DNA of 29,071 nucleotides, taken from positions 1 through 29,071 of the forward strand of contig CAZDSS010000026.1 in the NCBI GenBank assembly GCA_964508185.1. The letters are read 5' to 3'. Under the pieces are notes generated by a model, which saw only the letters and a program-made list of their open reading frames with translations, was not told the DNA's origin and made no database searches. Position 1 is the first letter of the stretch. Each line of letters starts with the position of its first letter. Position numbers and translations under genes: made by a program. Source of the DNA: CAZDSS01 sp964508185. GTDB lineage: Bacteria > Pseudomonadota > Alphaproteobacteria > Sphingomonadales > Govanellaceae. This document shows positions 15,891 through 24,018 of the stretch, one piece after another.

Positions 15891-16886
15891 TCAGATCTCG
15901 AACGAAATCATTTTCTTGATCATGAGCATCCCGACCCCCATCCACATGATGGCGCCGACGGCCGCGAGCTGCCCGCGCGGGTCGGTAAGCAGCACCGAGC
16001 CGTATTCGGGGTTCAAGGTCATGATGAGGCCGAACATGATGAAGGGAAGGCCGCCGATGATCATGGCGCTCGCCCGGCCTTCGGACGACATGGCCCGGAT
16101 CTTGAGCCGCATCTGCTGCCGTGCGCGCAGGATCGCCGAAAGGTTGCCGAGGGTCTCGGCGAGGTTCCCGCCCGTCTCCTGCTGCACGGAAAGGCTGATG
16201 ACGAAGAACTTGAGTTCGGGCGTCGACAGCCTGTTGGCGGCGGCCCACAGCGCCTCGTTCAGGGTCTTGCCGAGCCGCACGTCGTCGCCGATGCGGCGGA
16301 ACTCGACGCCCACGGGATCATCCATCTCGCGCCCCACTGCATTGATGGATTCGGTCACCGGGAGGCCCGATTTGAGCCCGCGCACGATGAGGTCGATGGC
16401 TTCCGGGAAGAGCTTGATGAACTTTTCTTCGCGGCTGCGGATCATGCGGCTGACCGCCATGTGCGGCAGGCCGAGGCCGATGACGACGCCGAACAGAAGC
16501 GCCGTCACGAAGGGGAACGGCGTGAGGATCAGGAGGGCGATGGTGCCGATGACGCCGCTTGCGGCGCAGGCGCCGGCATATTGGCCGAGGGTGATTTCGC
16601 GTCCGGTGCGGTTGAGGCGCTGACGGAGCTCCGCGGGCCGCGGCAGGATGCGCTTCACGAGATCGTCGAAGCCGCTTTCCCGGGCGTTGATGAGCAATCT
16701 CCGCGCCGCCTCCGCCGACTTGTTGCGCGCCTTCGGCGAATAGCGCGTGCGCAGTTTGAGGACGCGCTGGCGCATCACCTTGTCCGCCGGACTCAATATC
16801 CCGAAGATGAAGGCGGCCGACAGGAACAGGGTGAGCGCTGCGCCCACCAGGCCGATCACGATGATGTCGGGATTGATGTTCTCCAT
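15891..16886 (-). CDS. tadB: Tad pilus inner-membrane platform protein TadB
   Basis: 331 aa from the ATG at 16886. A GTG at 16898 overlaps the tadA stop (GTGA) and has GGAAG 4 nt upstream, so a start four codons longer is equally possible. This is the partner of TadC in the motor platform. It has an N-terminal membrane helix (about 8-30), a paired central segment (about 105-145), the T2SSF domain (about 160-285: FPEAIDLIVRGLKSGLPVTES, FVISLSVQQETGGNLAETL), and C-terminal helices. The QQETGGNLAE motif is the T2SSF signature. Spacing to both neighbours is under 10 nt, so the genes are translationally coupled. Confidence 0.93.
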   Translation of the reverse strand: MENINPDIIVIGLVGAALTLFLSAAFIFGILSPADKVMRQRVLKLRTRYSPKARNKSAEAARRLLINARESGFDDLVKRILPRPAELRQRLNRTGREITLGQYAGACAASGVIGTIALLILTPFPFVTALLFGVVIGLGLPHMAVSRMIRSREEKFIKLFPEAIDLIVRGLKSGLPVTESINAVGREMDDPVGVEFRRIGDDVRLGKTLNEALWAAANRLSTPELKFFVISLSVQQETGGNLAETLGNLSAILRARQQMRLKIRAMSSEGRASAMIIGGLPFIMFGLIMTLNPEYGSVLLTDPRGQLAAVGAIMWMGVGMLMIKKMISFEI

Positions 16887-16894
16887 GCGCGCGC

Positions 16895-18580
16895 TCACAT
16901 GGCTTCCATCAGTGCGCGATGCAGGCCGAAATATTCGGCCTTGGCCATGAAATGGGGCCTGACGCCCGTGGACTTGAAGCGGCCGATGAGCTTGCCGTCC
17001 TCGTCCTCGCCCTCGAATTCGAAGACGAAGAGATCCTGGGTCGTGATCACGTCCCCTTCCATGCCGACCACTTCGGTGATCGCCTGCACGCGGCGCACGC
17101 CGTCGCGCATGCGCGCGACCTGCACGATGAGATCCACGGCTGATGCGATCTGGGCGCGCACCGCCTTGGTCGGCAGGTTGACGGAGCCCATGCTGACCAT
17201 GTTCTCGAGACGCACCAGCGCCTCCCGCGGGCGGTTGGCGTGGAGCGTGCACATGGAGCCGTCATGGCCCGTATTCATGGCCTGCAGCACATCGAGCGCC
17301 TCGCCGCCGCGCACCTCGCCGAGGATGATGCGGTCGGGCCGCATGCGGAGCGCGTTCTTCACGAGGTCACGCATGGTGATCTCGCCATGGCCCTCGAGAT
17401 TGGCGGGCCTTGTTTCAAGGCGCACCACATGGGGCTGCTGCAGCTGCAGTTCCGCCGCGTCCTCGATGGTGACCACCCGCTCGGCGGGGTCGATGAGGCG
17501 GGAGAGGGCGTTGAGCATGGTGGTCTTGCCCGAGCCCGTGCCGCCCGAGATCACGATGTTGAGGCGTGAGGCCGCCGCGATCTTCAGGACCGTGCACATC
17601 TGCTGCGACAGGTTCTGGGTCTCGACCATGCGGTCAAGGGTGATCTTCTTCTTGGAGAACTTGCGGATCGAGACCGAGGGGCCGTCGATCGCAAGGGGCG
17701 GGATGATGATGTTGACGCGGCTTCCGTCCTTGAGGCGTGCGTCGCAGAGCGGCGTCGATTCATCGACGCGGCGGCCCACGGCCGAGACGATGCGCGTGCA
17801 GATATTCATGAGATGGGCGTTGTCGCGGAACTTCACGTCCGTGAGCACGAGCTTGCCGCCCTTCTCCACATAGACCTGATGGGGGCCGTTGATGAGGATG
17901 TCGGTGACGCTGTCGTCGTGAAGGAGCGGCTCCAGCGGCCCAAGCCCCAGCATGTCGTTGAGCAGCATGGTGACGAGCTCGCGCTGCTCCTTGAGGCTCA
18001 GGTTGATCTTTTCCTGAACCATCAGCTCGCTCACCACCTCGCTGATCTGTTCGGCGAGCTCGCCGCGCTCCATCTCGGTCGCGGCCTGGGCGTCGATATG
18101 TTCGAGAAGCAGGGGCTGCAGCTTGTCCTTGGCGGCCTCGATCGTCTCCTTGGTGCTCTCGCGCCGGCCGTTGCGGCCCTTGCCGCCGTCCCGCTCCACC
18201 TCGCTCATGATCTCGTTGAGGAGGACGGTGAGAAGATCGCGGCGCTCCAGCTCGTTGAGGCTGATGCCCAGTTTCCTGAGCTGCTCGCGCACGAACTGGT
18301 CGATTTCGGCGGTAAGCTCCCCGGTGGACTTGCCGAGCGCCACGCCGTTGCCGAACTGCAGCTTGACCGCGGGTTCGATCAGCTCATAGGCCTGGTCCAC
18401 GGTGGCGCCGGTGGGCGCGGGGGCGTAAGACGCGCCGTTCGCGGCGGGTTGCGGCGCCTCGGCGCTCACCTCCGGTTGCGTCGACGGCGCGGCGTCGCGC
18501 GCGGCAAGACGGCTGCGGCCGAAGCCCAGGCGACGCGCGGGATCCGGTGACACCAGGTTCTGCCTGCGGCCGAACGACAT
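16895..18580 (-). CDS. cpaF: Tad pilus motor ATPase TadA/CpaF
   Basis: 561 aa. This hexameric secretion ATPase powers extension and retraction of Flp pili. The core has Walker A ISGGTGSGKTT (344-354), the Asp box TIEDAAELQL (371-380), Walker B RPDRIILGEVRG (414-425) and the His box TGHDGSMCTLHAN (437-449). Before it lie a disordered Pro/Ala N-terminus (1-60) and two similar helical modules (64-129 and 150-215) that align without gaps, a probable internal duplication. The usual family members are about 450-500 aa, so the extra length is this repeat plus the tail. The start is 3 nt after the cpaE stop, with GGAGGG inside the end of cpaE. Confidence 0.95.
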   Translation of the reverse strand: MSFGRRQNLVSPDPARRLGFGRSRLAARDAAPSTQPEVSAEAPQPAANGASYAPAPTGATVDQAYELIEPAVKLQFGNGVALGKSTGELTAEIDQFVREQLRKLGISLNELERRDLLTVLLNEIMSEVERDGGKGRNGRRESTKETIEAAKDKLQPLLLEHIDAQAATEMERGELAEQISEVVSELMVQEKINLSLKEQRELVTMLLNDMLGLGPLEPLLHDDSVTDILINGPHQVYVEKGGKLVLTDVKFRDNAHLMNICTRIVSAVGRRVDESTPLCDARLKDGSRVNIIIPPLAIDGPSVSIRKFSKKKITLDRMVETQNLSQQMCTVLKIAAASRLNIVISGGTGSGKTTMLNALSRLIDPAERVVTIEDAAELQLQQPHVVRLETRPANLEGHGEITMRDLVKNALRMRPDRIILGEVRGGEALDVLQAMNTGHDGSMCTLHANRPREALVRLENMVSMGSVNLPTKAVRAQIASAVDLIVQVARMRDGVRRVQAITEVVGMEGDVITTQDLFVFEFEGEDEDGKLIGRFKSTGVRPHFMAKAEYFGLHRALMEAM

Positions 18581-18583
18581 ATC

Positions 18584-19810
18584 TTACTTCTTCCCTCCCT
18601 GCAGGATGCGACGCCAGAAGGATTCCTTCTCCGGGGCCTCCGCCGGGCCGATGATCGCCTCGGCCACGGCCCTGAGGCCGGTCACGAGTTTGGATGTGGG
18701 CGCGGACTGCACCACGGGCTTGGCGCGCTTGGCCGCCGCGACCACGGATTTCGCGTCCTCGGGCAGCAGCCAGTCGATCTTGCGTTCGATGGACGCTTCG
18801 AAATCGTTGCGCTCCACTTCGCAAGCTCCCGGGCCGAGGCAGCGGTTGGCGATCACCCGCAGATTGGCCTGCGCGCCGTTGTCCTTGATGAAGGACAGAA
18901 GGCGCATGCAGTCGCGGGTTGCGGCGAGCGACAGGTCGGTGACCAGCAGGATGTCGCTCGAATCCCCGAGAAGGAAGGGATGCTGCGCCACCATATGGCG
19001 CGGCAGGTCCAGCACGGTCACCTGATAGGCATTGCGCAGTTCGCCGATCAGATGCTGGAGCGCCGCGGGATCCGCATGAAGCGCGTCGTTGAGGGACGCT
19101 TCGGCGCTGAGCACCGCGAGATTCTCGCTCTCCCGGATCGCCGCGCGCTCGATGAACAGGCTGTCGACCCGGCTTGGGTTCTCGAGCGCGTCCACGAGGC
19201 CGCGCCCGGGCTCCAGATCGAAGGTGAGGGCGTCGGTCCCGAACTGCAGGTCGAGGTCAAGGAGGGCGACCGTGCGGTTCATCTGGTTGGCCATGATCCA
19301 GCTGGTGGACGCGGCGACCAGACTCGCGCCGACGCCGCCGCGGACGCCGATGACGGAGACGAGCCGATTCGGCACTTCCTTCACGGGGCCTTCGGTCGCC
19401 GCGCGCATGGCCTGCTCCGCATGCTGGATCGCGGCGCGGAGATCGTCGGGGAATACGGGCTTCACGAGATAGTCGAGGAGGCCCGCATCCATCAGCTCGC
19501 GGTAGAAGCGCACGTCGTTGACGGTGCCGATGGCGATCACCGACACGCCGGGCTCGCAGACTTCGGCCAGGGCGTCGATGTCGCTTCTGGGGTCGGAGCT
19601 TTCGGAGAGGTCCACAAGCAGGATCGCGGGCGAGGGTGTGGCGCCCAGGATGCGGATCGCCATCTCGATGCCGCCCGTGGTCACGCAATCTGACGGCCAG
19701 CCGCGTTCCGCCAGCACGGGAACCAGGGCTTCCACCGTCTCGGCGCCGCAGACGAAGGCCGCGAAAGCGGATCTCGCCGGGCTTGCCTGTTTTTTCGCCG
19801 CTGCTCTCAT
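18584..19810 (-). CDS. cpaE: Tad pilus localisation protein CpaE/TadZ
   Basis: 408 aa. CpaE/TadZ places the pilus machine, in Caulobacter at the cell pole. An N-terminal response-regulator-like domain (about 15-135) keeps Asp67 in ILLVDLSES and the VKPVFPDDL end. A MinD/ParA-like ATPase domain (about 148-350) follows. Its P loop reads G155-V-R-G-G-V-G-A-S163: both lysines of the deviant Walker A are replaced (Arg157, Ala162), as happens in several TadZ proteins, so ATP turnover may be weak or absent. The LDLDLQFGTDAL stretch is the Walker A' region and VTVLDLPRH is Walker B. It lies 14 nt after cpaD and 3 nt before tadA. Confidence 0.93.
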   Translation of the reverse strand: MRAAAKKQASPARSAFAAFVCGAETVEALVPVLAERGWPSDCVTTGGIEMAIRILGATPSPAILLVDLSESSDPRSDIDALAEVCEPGVSVIAIGTVNDVRFYRELMDAGLLDYLVKPVFPDDLRAAIQHAEQAMRAATEGPVKEVPNRLVSVIGVRGGVGASLVAASTSWIMANQMNRTVALLDLDLQFGTDALTFDLEPGRGLVDALENPSRVDSLFIERAAIRESENLAVLSAEASLNDALHADPAALQHLIGELRNAYQVTVLDLPRHMVAQHPFLLGDSSDILLVTDLSLAATRDCMRLLSFIKDNGAQANLRVIANRCLGPGACEVERNDFEASIERKIDWLLPEDAKSVVAAAKRAKPVVQSAPTSKLVTGLRAVAEAIIGPAEAPEKESFWRRILQGGKK

Positions 19811-19824
19811 GCCTCAGCCCCTGC

Positions 19825-20505
19825 TCAGTTGCCGTTCACGATATTGATGGTCGGCGTCCCCGCCCCCTTGCGCCATTCCACCTTGTCTTCATGAAGCTTG
19901 TCGATGCCGCGGGTCTGCACCTCGCCGCTCTTCGCCTCGTATGGTTCGGGCGCGACGAGATCCTTCGGATCGGCCACCATCATGCCGAGCGCCGTCACAT
20001 TGGCGCAGCCGAGATTGCCGGTGGGCGCGTTGTTGTAGTTGGGGCTCGCCGGCTGCCGCCAGTCGGGGCAGGGGGGAAGGGTCACCACGTAGCGTTCCAC
20101 CACAAGCCGCACGGCGTCCGGCGCAGGCTGTGCGCCATGATCCACGGGATCGGCCGCAACCTCGTGCCCCAGGCTTTCGAGATGGGCGCGGATCGCGCGG
20201 CCGCGGGCCTCGCTCACCGGCCGCAGCTTGCCGTCCTGATCCTGCCCGAGATCGAGCGCAAGCCGGTCGCCATAGCGGAAATCGACGCTCTTGAGGAACG
20301 CGGCGATCGCTTCCGCCTCGGCCGCCGACAGGGTCGCGCCGCTCGGCGGGAAATGCACGTCGTGGGCGAGGCGCACCAGCTCCACCTGGTTGCGCTTCAC
20401 GGGCTCGTTCCCCGACCAATGGGCGCTGCGCGGGACGCAGGCGCCGAGCGCCAGGGCGGCGCAAAGGGCGCCGATCATGCCAATGGCCGTGCTGCGCGTC
20501 GTCAT
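19825..20505 (-). CDS. cpaD: Tad pilus lipoprotein CpaD
   Basis: 226 aa. An outer-membrane lipoprotein associated with the CpaC secretin. A lipobox (LGAC, Cys23) follows a hydrophobic signal (MIGALCAALAL). The conserved C-terminal CpaD signature CPDWRQPASPNYNNAPTGNL (residue run shortened here) is followed by LGCANVTALGMMVADPKDL. The middle has an OmpA/BON-like alternation (VHFPPSGATLSAAEAEAI) that may help outer-membrane assembly. It lies 10 nt after cpaC and 14 nt before cpaE. CpaD is a marker of alphaproteobacterial Tad loci. Confidence 0.93.
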   Translation of the reverse strand: MTTRSTAIGMIGALCAALALGACVPRSAHWSGNEPVKRNQVELVRLAHDVHFPPSGATLSAAEAEAIAAFLKSVDFRYGDRLALDLGQDQDGKLRPVSEARGRAIRAHLESLGHEVAADPVDHGAQPAPDAVRLVVERYVVTLPPCPDWRQPASPNYNNAPTGNLGCANVTALGMMVADPKDLVAPEPYEAKSGEVQTRGIDKLHEDKVEWRKGAGTPTINIVNGN

Positions 20506-20515
20506 GATCTTGCTC

Positions 20516-21940
20516 CTAGTTCAGGATGAAACCGGCCGGAGCGGCGCGGCCCGCGGGCGCGGCGGCGGCCGCATCGTCCCGCGGCATGGCGCGGTAGCTC
20601 TGGCCGTGGAGATAGCGTTCGGCGTCGTTCGGCATCTCGAGCCCGTCGACGGGCGTCGGGATCTGCCCCGAGACGGGTTTCACGATATAGGGGGTGACGA
20701 TGATGATGAGCTCCGTCTCCTGCCGCCGGAAGCGGTCGGAGCGGAACAGCGCGCCGAGGATCGGAATGTCGCCGAGGCCCGGAAGCTTCTGCAGCTCGCG
20801 CTCGATATTGTTCTGCAGGAGGCCGGCGATGGCGAAACTCTGGCCGCTCGCAAGTTCCACGGTCGTCTCGGCGCGGCGGGTGGTGAGCGCCGGGATGTTG
20901 AAGCCGTTGAGGGTGAGCGATCCAGCCGCCGACAGCTGGCTCACCTCTGGCTGGATCTTGAGATTGATGGAATTGTCCGACAGCACCGTCGGGGTGAATT
21001 CAAGGCCGACGCCGAAGCTCCGGTATTCGATGGTGATGACGCCGTTCTCCTGGGGCACGGGGATCGGGAACTCGCCGCCCGCAAGGAAGGATGCGAATTC
21101 GCCCGACTGGGCGGTGAGATTGGGCTCGGCGAGCACGGTCAGGAAGCCTTCGCTCTCCAGCGCGTCGATCACCGCGTTGAGGTCGAGCTTGCCGCTGTTG
21201 ATGCTGCCGAGATAGCTGCCCGTGCCGCGATTGCCCACGAGGAAGTTCTTGATGACGCCGGGGCCGCCCGCGGGATCGGGGATCCATTCGAAGACGTCGG
21301 CGGCGTTCTGGATGCCGATGAAGCTCTTGCCCCCGAAGGCCCCTTCCCAGTTGAAGCCGAGCTGCTTGGAGACGTCCCGCGCCACTTCCGCGACGCGCAC
21401 GCGGATATTGACCTGGGTCGGGGTCGCAACCGAGATGCGGTTCAGCACATTGGCCTTCTCGCCGAGGAAGCGCTTGGCGACCGCCGCGGCGTCCGCCGCT
21501 TCAGCGGGCGACTTCACCTTGCCGGTGAGCACCATGACGCCACCCATTTCCTGGATGTCGAGGTTGCCGCCCGGGATCATGCGGTTCAGGGCGTCGCGCA
21601 CCAGCGACAGGTTGTGATTGACGCGGACGGTGCCGGAATAGAGCACCTCGTCCTTGTCGGAGAGGGCGTAGAGGCTGGTGCTTCCCGCCTTCTTGCCGAA
21701 CACATAGACCATGCGCGGCGACTTGACCTGAACGTCGGCCACTTCGGGATCGGCGATGAAGACGCTGGACGCCGGGGCCTTGAGCTGTATGAGCGTGCCG
21801 TTGCTGACCTCGATCTCGATGGCGCCGTTCGGCCGCTGGACGCCCGCCGACTGGGCCGCGGCGGAGGTGATCGGGGCGGCGAAGGCCGCGGCGAGCGCGA
21901 GGCCGAGCACCGCCAGATGCTTCTTCAGTCCTGCCCGCAT
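20516..21940 (-). CDS. cpaC: Tad pilus outer-membrane secretin CpaC/RcpA
   Basis: 474 aa from the ATG at 21940, preceded by AGGAGAGAAG. A second ATG at 21973 overlaps the cpaB stop (ATGA) and would add 11 residues. The protein is the multimeric outer-membrane channel for the pilus. It has a signal peptide ending ITSAAAQ, then an N-terminal secretin-specific domain (VRVNHNLSLVRDALNRMIPGG region), then a BON-like segment (MVLTGKVKSPAEAADAA). The C-terminal secretin domain (about 225-430) contains IEYRSFGVGLEFTPTVL and VELASGQSFAIAGLL and ends ELIIIVTPYIVKPV, a secretin signature. It lies between cpaB and cpaD. Confidence 0.94.
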   Translation of the reverse strand: MRAGLKKHLAVLGLALAAAFAAPITSAAAQSAGVQRPNGAIEIEVSNGTLIQLKAPASSVFIADPEVADVQVKSPRMVYVFGKKAGSTSLYALSDKDEVLYSGTVRVNHNLSLVRDALNRMIPGGNLDIQEMGGVMVLTGKVKSPAEAADAAAVAKRFLGEKANVLNRISVATPTQVNIRVRVAEVARDVSKQLGFNWEGAFGGKSFIGIQNAADVFEWIPDPAGGPGVIKNFLVGNRGTGSYLGSINSGKLDLNAVIDALESEGFLTVLAEPNLTAQSGEFASFLAGGEFPIPVPQENGVITIEYRSFGVGLEFTPTVLSDNSINLKIQPEVSQLSAAGSLTLNGFNIPALTTRRAETTVELASGQSFAIAGLLQNNIERELQKLPGLGDIPILGALFRSDRFRRQETELIIIVTPYIVKPVSGQIPTPVDGLEMPNDAERYLHGQSYRAMPRDDAAAAAPAGRAAPAGFILN

Positions 21941-21969
21941 GGCTTCTCTCCTGTTGCCGGAGATGTCTT

Positions 21970-22845
21970 TCATTTGCCGCCTCCCCAGGTCACCCGCTCG
22001 GTGGTCGCGCCGCGGGACACCTGGACCGCCGGGTCCACGGGGCCGCTGCGCGAACGGATGCGGCTTACGTCGGTGTCCCAGACATGACTGTTGCCCGGCT
22101 GCGGGGGTGTGGCCTGCAGCACGGTCTCCGCCCCGGACTCGGCCGCAGGATCCGGCAGGCTGCGCAGGCTCAGGGACAGCTCGCCCATGGTGGAGGCGAG
22201 CGCCACCTGCTCCGCCTGGCGCGGCGTCACTTCAAGGGTCACGGTGCGCGCGACCGTCGCTTCGCCCTTGTTCTGGTCGTCGGCGTTCTGGTCGACGCCG
22301 ATCACCCGCACGTCGGTGAGGAGCGTTTCCGCCGCCCGCCGCGCGCCGTCGTCGCTTTCCAGGGTCTGGGTGAGCAGGAGGTCGACGCGGTCGCCCGGAA
22401 AGACGAAGCCCGAGACGCCGCTCGTGGCGCTGATCTGGATGGATACCGCCCGCATGCCGGGGGTGAGCACCGCGGCAAGGAAGCCGCGTTCGCCGCTTTT
22501 CACCACGGCGAGATTGGTCACCGGCTCCGCCTGGCGGATGCCGCTGCGGACGACGGCGCCGATGAGGCTCGCCGCCTCGTCGCCCTTCACCTTGCGGATA
22601 TAGGGCTCGGGCAGGGACACGTCGGGCCAGGCCTGCCAGGTGAGATCGCCTTCCTGGATGATGCGGCCGGCGGGAAGATTGGCGGCCGCGACGAGGATCT
22701 CCACCTTGCGGCTCGGGGTGGTCTCGGCGACCGCAGCGGGCGCCGCGCGCTCGGACTGCACCCAGCTTCGCGCCAGCACGGCGGTGACGCCGGCAACCAA
22801 CAACGCCGCCACGACCAGGATGATTGCTCGCATGTTCATCTGCAT
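21970..22845 (-). CDS. cpaB: Tad pilus assembly protein CpaB/RcpC
   Basis: 291 aa. A periplasmic protein with one N-terminal membrane anchor (about 5-25, MRAIILVVAALLVAGVTAVL) and an SAF domain (about 48-110: VEILVAAANLPAGRIIQEGD) as in CpaB/FlgA. The following region has GFVFPGDRVDLLLTQ, a CpaB signature. CpaB interacts with the secretin and may act as a plug or peptidoglycan-associated factor. The ATG is 36 nt after the cpaA stop. The stop overlaps the longer possible start of cpaC (ATGA), which suggests translational coupling. Confidence 0.93.
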   Translation of the reverse strand: MQMNMRAIILVVAALLVAGVTAVLARSWVQSERAAPAAVAETTPSRKVEILVAAANLPAGRIIQEGDLTWQAWPDVSLPEPYIRKVKGDEAASLIGAVVRSGIRQAEPVTNLAVVKSGERGFLAAVLTPGMRAVSIQISATSGVSGFVFPGDRVDLLLTQTLESDDGARRAAETLLTDVRVIGVDQNADDQNKGEATVARTVTLEVTPRQAEQVALASTMGELSLSLRSLPDPAAESGAETVLQATPPQPGNSHVWDTDVSRIRSRSGPVDPAVQVSRGATTERVTWGGGK

Positions 22846-22881
22846 GGCTGGATACCTTTTGCCAATGGCCCGCCGCCGCGG

Positions 22882-23454
22882 TCAGGTCGCCGGAAAGAGA
22901 TCGGCGCGTGTCGCAAGGAACCAGGCGACCGCCAGGCCGCCGGCGGAAATCCCGAGTCCGTAGGGCACCTTCACGTTCTGCATCCTGCTGCGCAGAGGGT
23001 TTAAATTCGGTGAAGCGGCGGGCGCGGCGATGGCGGACTTCGGCGCGATCGCGGCCATCAGGAGTACGCCCAGGGTCACGATGCCGCCCGCAATGGCGGT
23101 GACCAGAATGAAGGGTGCGGTCCATGCGGGGCCGGCCCACAGGGTGATGGCGGCAAGAAGCTTCACATCGCCCCCGCCCATGACGTTGAGGGCGAAAAGG
23201 GCGGCGGCCGCCGCGAATACGACGAAGGAAAGAAGCAGGCCCTTCCACAGATGATCGAAGGGCGCCGGGATCATGCGCGATCCCTCGGGCAAGGCCCATT
23301 GCGCGGCGATGAACAGGGTGAAAAGGGCGGCGACGCCCAGGACGGTCCGGTTGCTGATGACAAAGCGGCGGCAGTCCTGCACGGCCGCATGCACCAGCAG
23401 TCCCGCGAAGGCGAGAACCAGCAGCAAGCTCGTCAGCTCAAGGAAAGGGACCAT
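22882..23454 (-). CDS. cpaA: Prepilin peptidase CpaA/TadV
   Basis: 190 aa. An inner-membrane aspartic protease that cleaves the leader from Flp prepilin and pseudopilins. The two catalytic Asp are D27 (AAVQDCRRFVISN) and D96 in MGGGDVK (the GxGD motif). Several membrane helices follow the A24 peptidase plan without the N-methylation domain of PilD, as is usual for CpaA. It is the first gene after flp, from which it is separated by 146 nt with a strong stem-loop (23541-23577), so it is probably expressed by read-through of the flp promoter at a lower level. Confidence 0.94.
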   Translation of the reverse strand: MVPFLELTSLLLVLAFAGLLVHAAVQDCRRFVISNRTVLGVAALFTLFIAAQWALPEGSRMIPAPFDHLWKGLLLSFVVFAAAAALFALNVMGGGDVKLLAAITLWAGPAWTAPFILVTAIAGGIVTLGVLLMAAIAPKSAIAAPAASPNLNPLRSRMQNVKVPYGLGISAGGLAVAWFLATRADLFPAT

Positions 23455-23540
23455 GTGTCACCCGATGCGCGTTCTGCGTGGGGCGCCCGCCCGAATTCCG
23501 TCTCCTGCCGTTGCGGCCGGCCCGGGCGGGGGCCCGAGAC

Positions 23541-23577
23541 TGAGACGGCTCCGGGTGTGAGGTCCGGAGCCGTTTCA
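23541..23577 (-). promoter_or_regulatory. Strong stem-loop between flp and cpaA
   Basis: A 14-bp stem (23541-23554 with 23564-23577, one G-T pair, 9-nt loop; core ACGGCTCCGG / CCGGAGCCGT). On the minus strand no U run follows, so it is more likely an attenuator or 3' mRNA stabiliser for the abundant pilin message than a full terminator. On the plus strand it is followed by a short T-rich stretch. A further GC-rich palindromic stretch lies next to it (23519-23537). Confidence 0.65.
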
Positions 23578-23600
23578 GGTTTTCGCTCTGTCCGCGGGTC

Positions 23601-23780
23601 TTACTGGATCGCGGCGTCGAGGTCTTCGTGCACCTTGGTGAAGGTGTCGTCCAAGGAGCCGCCGAGGAACTGCAGGCCGCCGATCGCCGCGATGGCCACG
23701 AGGGCTGCGATCAGACCGTATTCGATGGCCGTCGCGCCGGCTTCGTTGCTGCGGATCTTCTTGACGAGGTTGACAAGCAT
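23601..23780 (-). CDS. Flp-type pilin (major Tad pilin)
   Basis: 59 aa from the ATG at 23780, with GGAGA about 8 nt upstream. An upstream in-frame ATG adds 15 residues without a ribosome site. This is the major structural subunit of the Flp/Tad pilus. The leader ends at Gly15, and CpaA would cut before ATAIEYGLIAALVA, with Glu20 at the +5 position as in type IV pilins. The mature protein is about 44 residues: one hydrophobic helix and a short polar tail (FTKVHEDLDAAIQ). In Caulobacter the equivalent gene is pilA. It is the first gene of the operon; the upstream region has a dyad and repeated hexamers. Confidence 0.95.
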   Translation of the reverse strand: MLVNLVKKIRSNEAGATAIEYGLIAALVAIAAIGGLQFLGGSLDDTFTKVHEDLDAAIQ

Positions 23781-23844
23781 CTTGAGGTCTCCCGTTGCCA
23801 GTTTCGAGGTAAGCCCACTATGCAACGAGCCTGTAAAGAAAAGA

Positions 23845-23868
23845 TTAACGCGGAAGTTTCCGCATTAA
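23845..23868. promoter_or_regulatory. 24-bp dyad with TTAA ends upstream of flp
   Basis: TTAACGCGGAA (23845-23855), 2 nt, then TTCCGCATTAA (23858-23868): an 11-bp inverted repeat with one mismatch, about 65-90 bp upstream of the pilin ATG. The TTAA ends resemble CtrA half-sites, but the N16 spacing is not the standard N7. Its symmetry favours a dimeric regulator. In Caulobacter, pilA is CtrA-activated. Confidence 0.5.
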
Positions 23869-23948
23869 CCTTTGTCGCGAAATGCGCGGAACGCGCAGAA
23901 AACAAGGCGCGGAATGCGCGTGCGCGTCACCATGGGACGGCCGCGGAA
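23850..23948. repeat. Cluster of GCGGAA hexamers upstream of flp
   Basis: GCGGAA occurs at 23850, 23886, 23909 and 23943, and its complement TTCCGC at 23858: five copies in about 100 bp. The copies at 23884-23897 and 23907-23920 form near-identical 14-mers, GCGCGGAACGCGCA and GCGCGGAATGCGCG, 23 bp apart. No gene occupies 23781-24018, so this may be a multi-site control region. Confidence 0.4.
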
Positions 23949-24018
23949 GGATGACGCAGGCCCATTTCCAGACGGACTTTGGGCGCCGGAATCGGATTTT
24001 TCAGGCGGAGAATCGGCC

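Noticed and set aside
14697..17873. Very long plus-strand open frame (over 1000 codons) across tadC, tadB and part of tadA
   Set aside because: It is antisense to three clear genes, its translation is His/Asp/Gly/Arg-rich with no domain, and it is a GC-content artefact.
18584..19810. CpaE as a loss-of-function mutant because its P loop lacks both lysines
   Set aside because: Atypical P loops are known in the TadZ/CpaE family, so this is noted in the feature but is not a novelty.
23845..23868. A standard CtrA box upstream of flp
   Set aside because: The TTAA half-sites are 16 nt apart, not 7, so it was reported as an unassigned dyad rather than a CtrA site.
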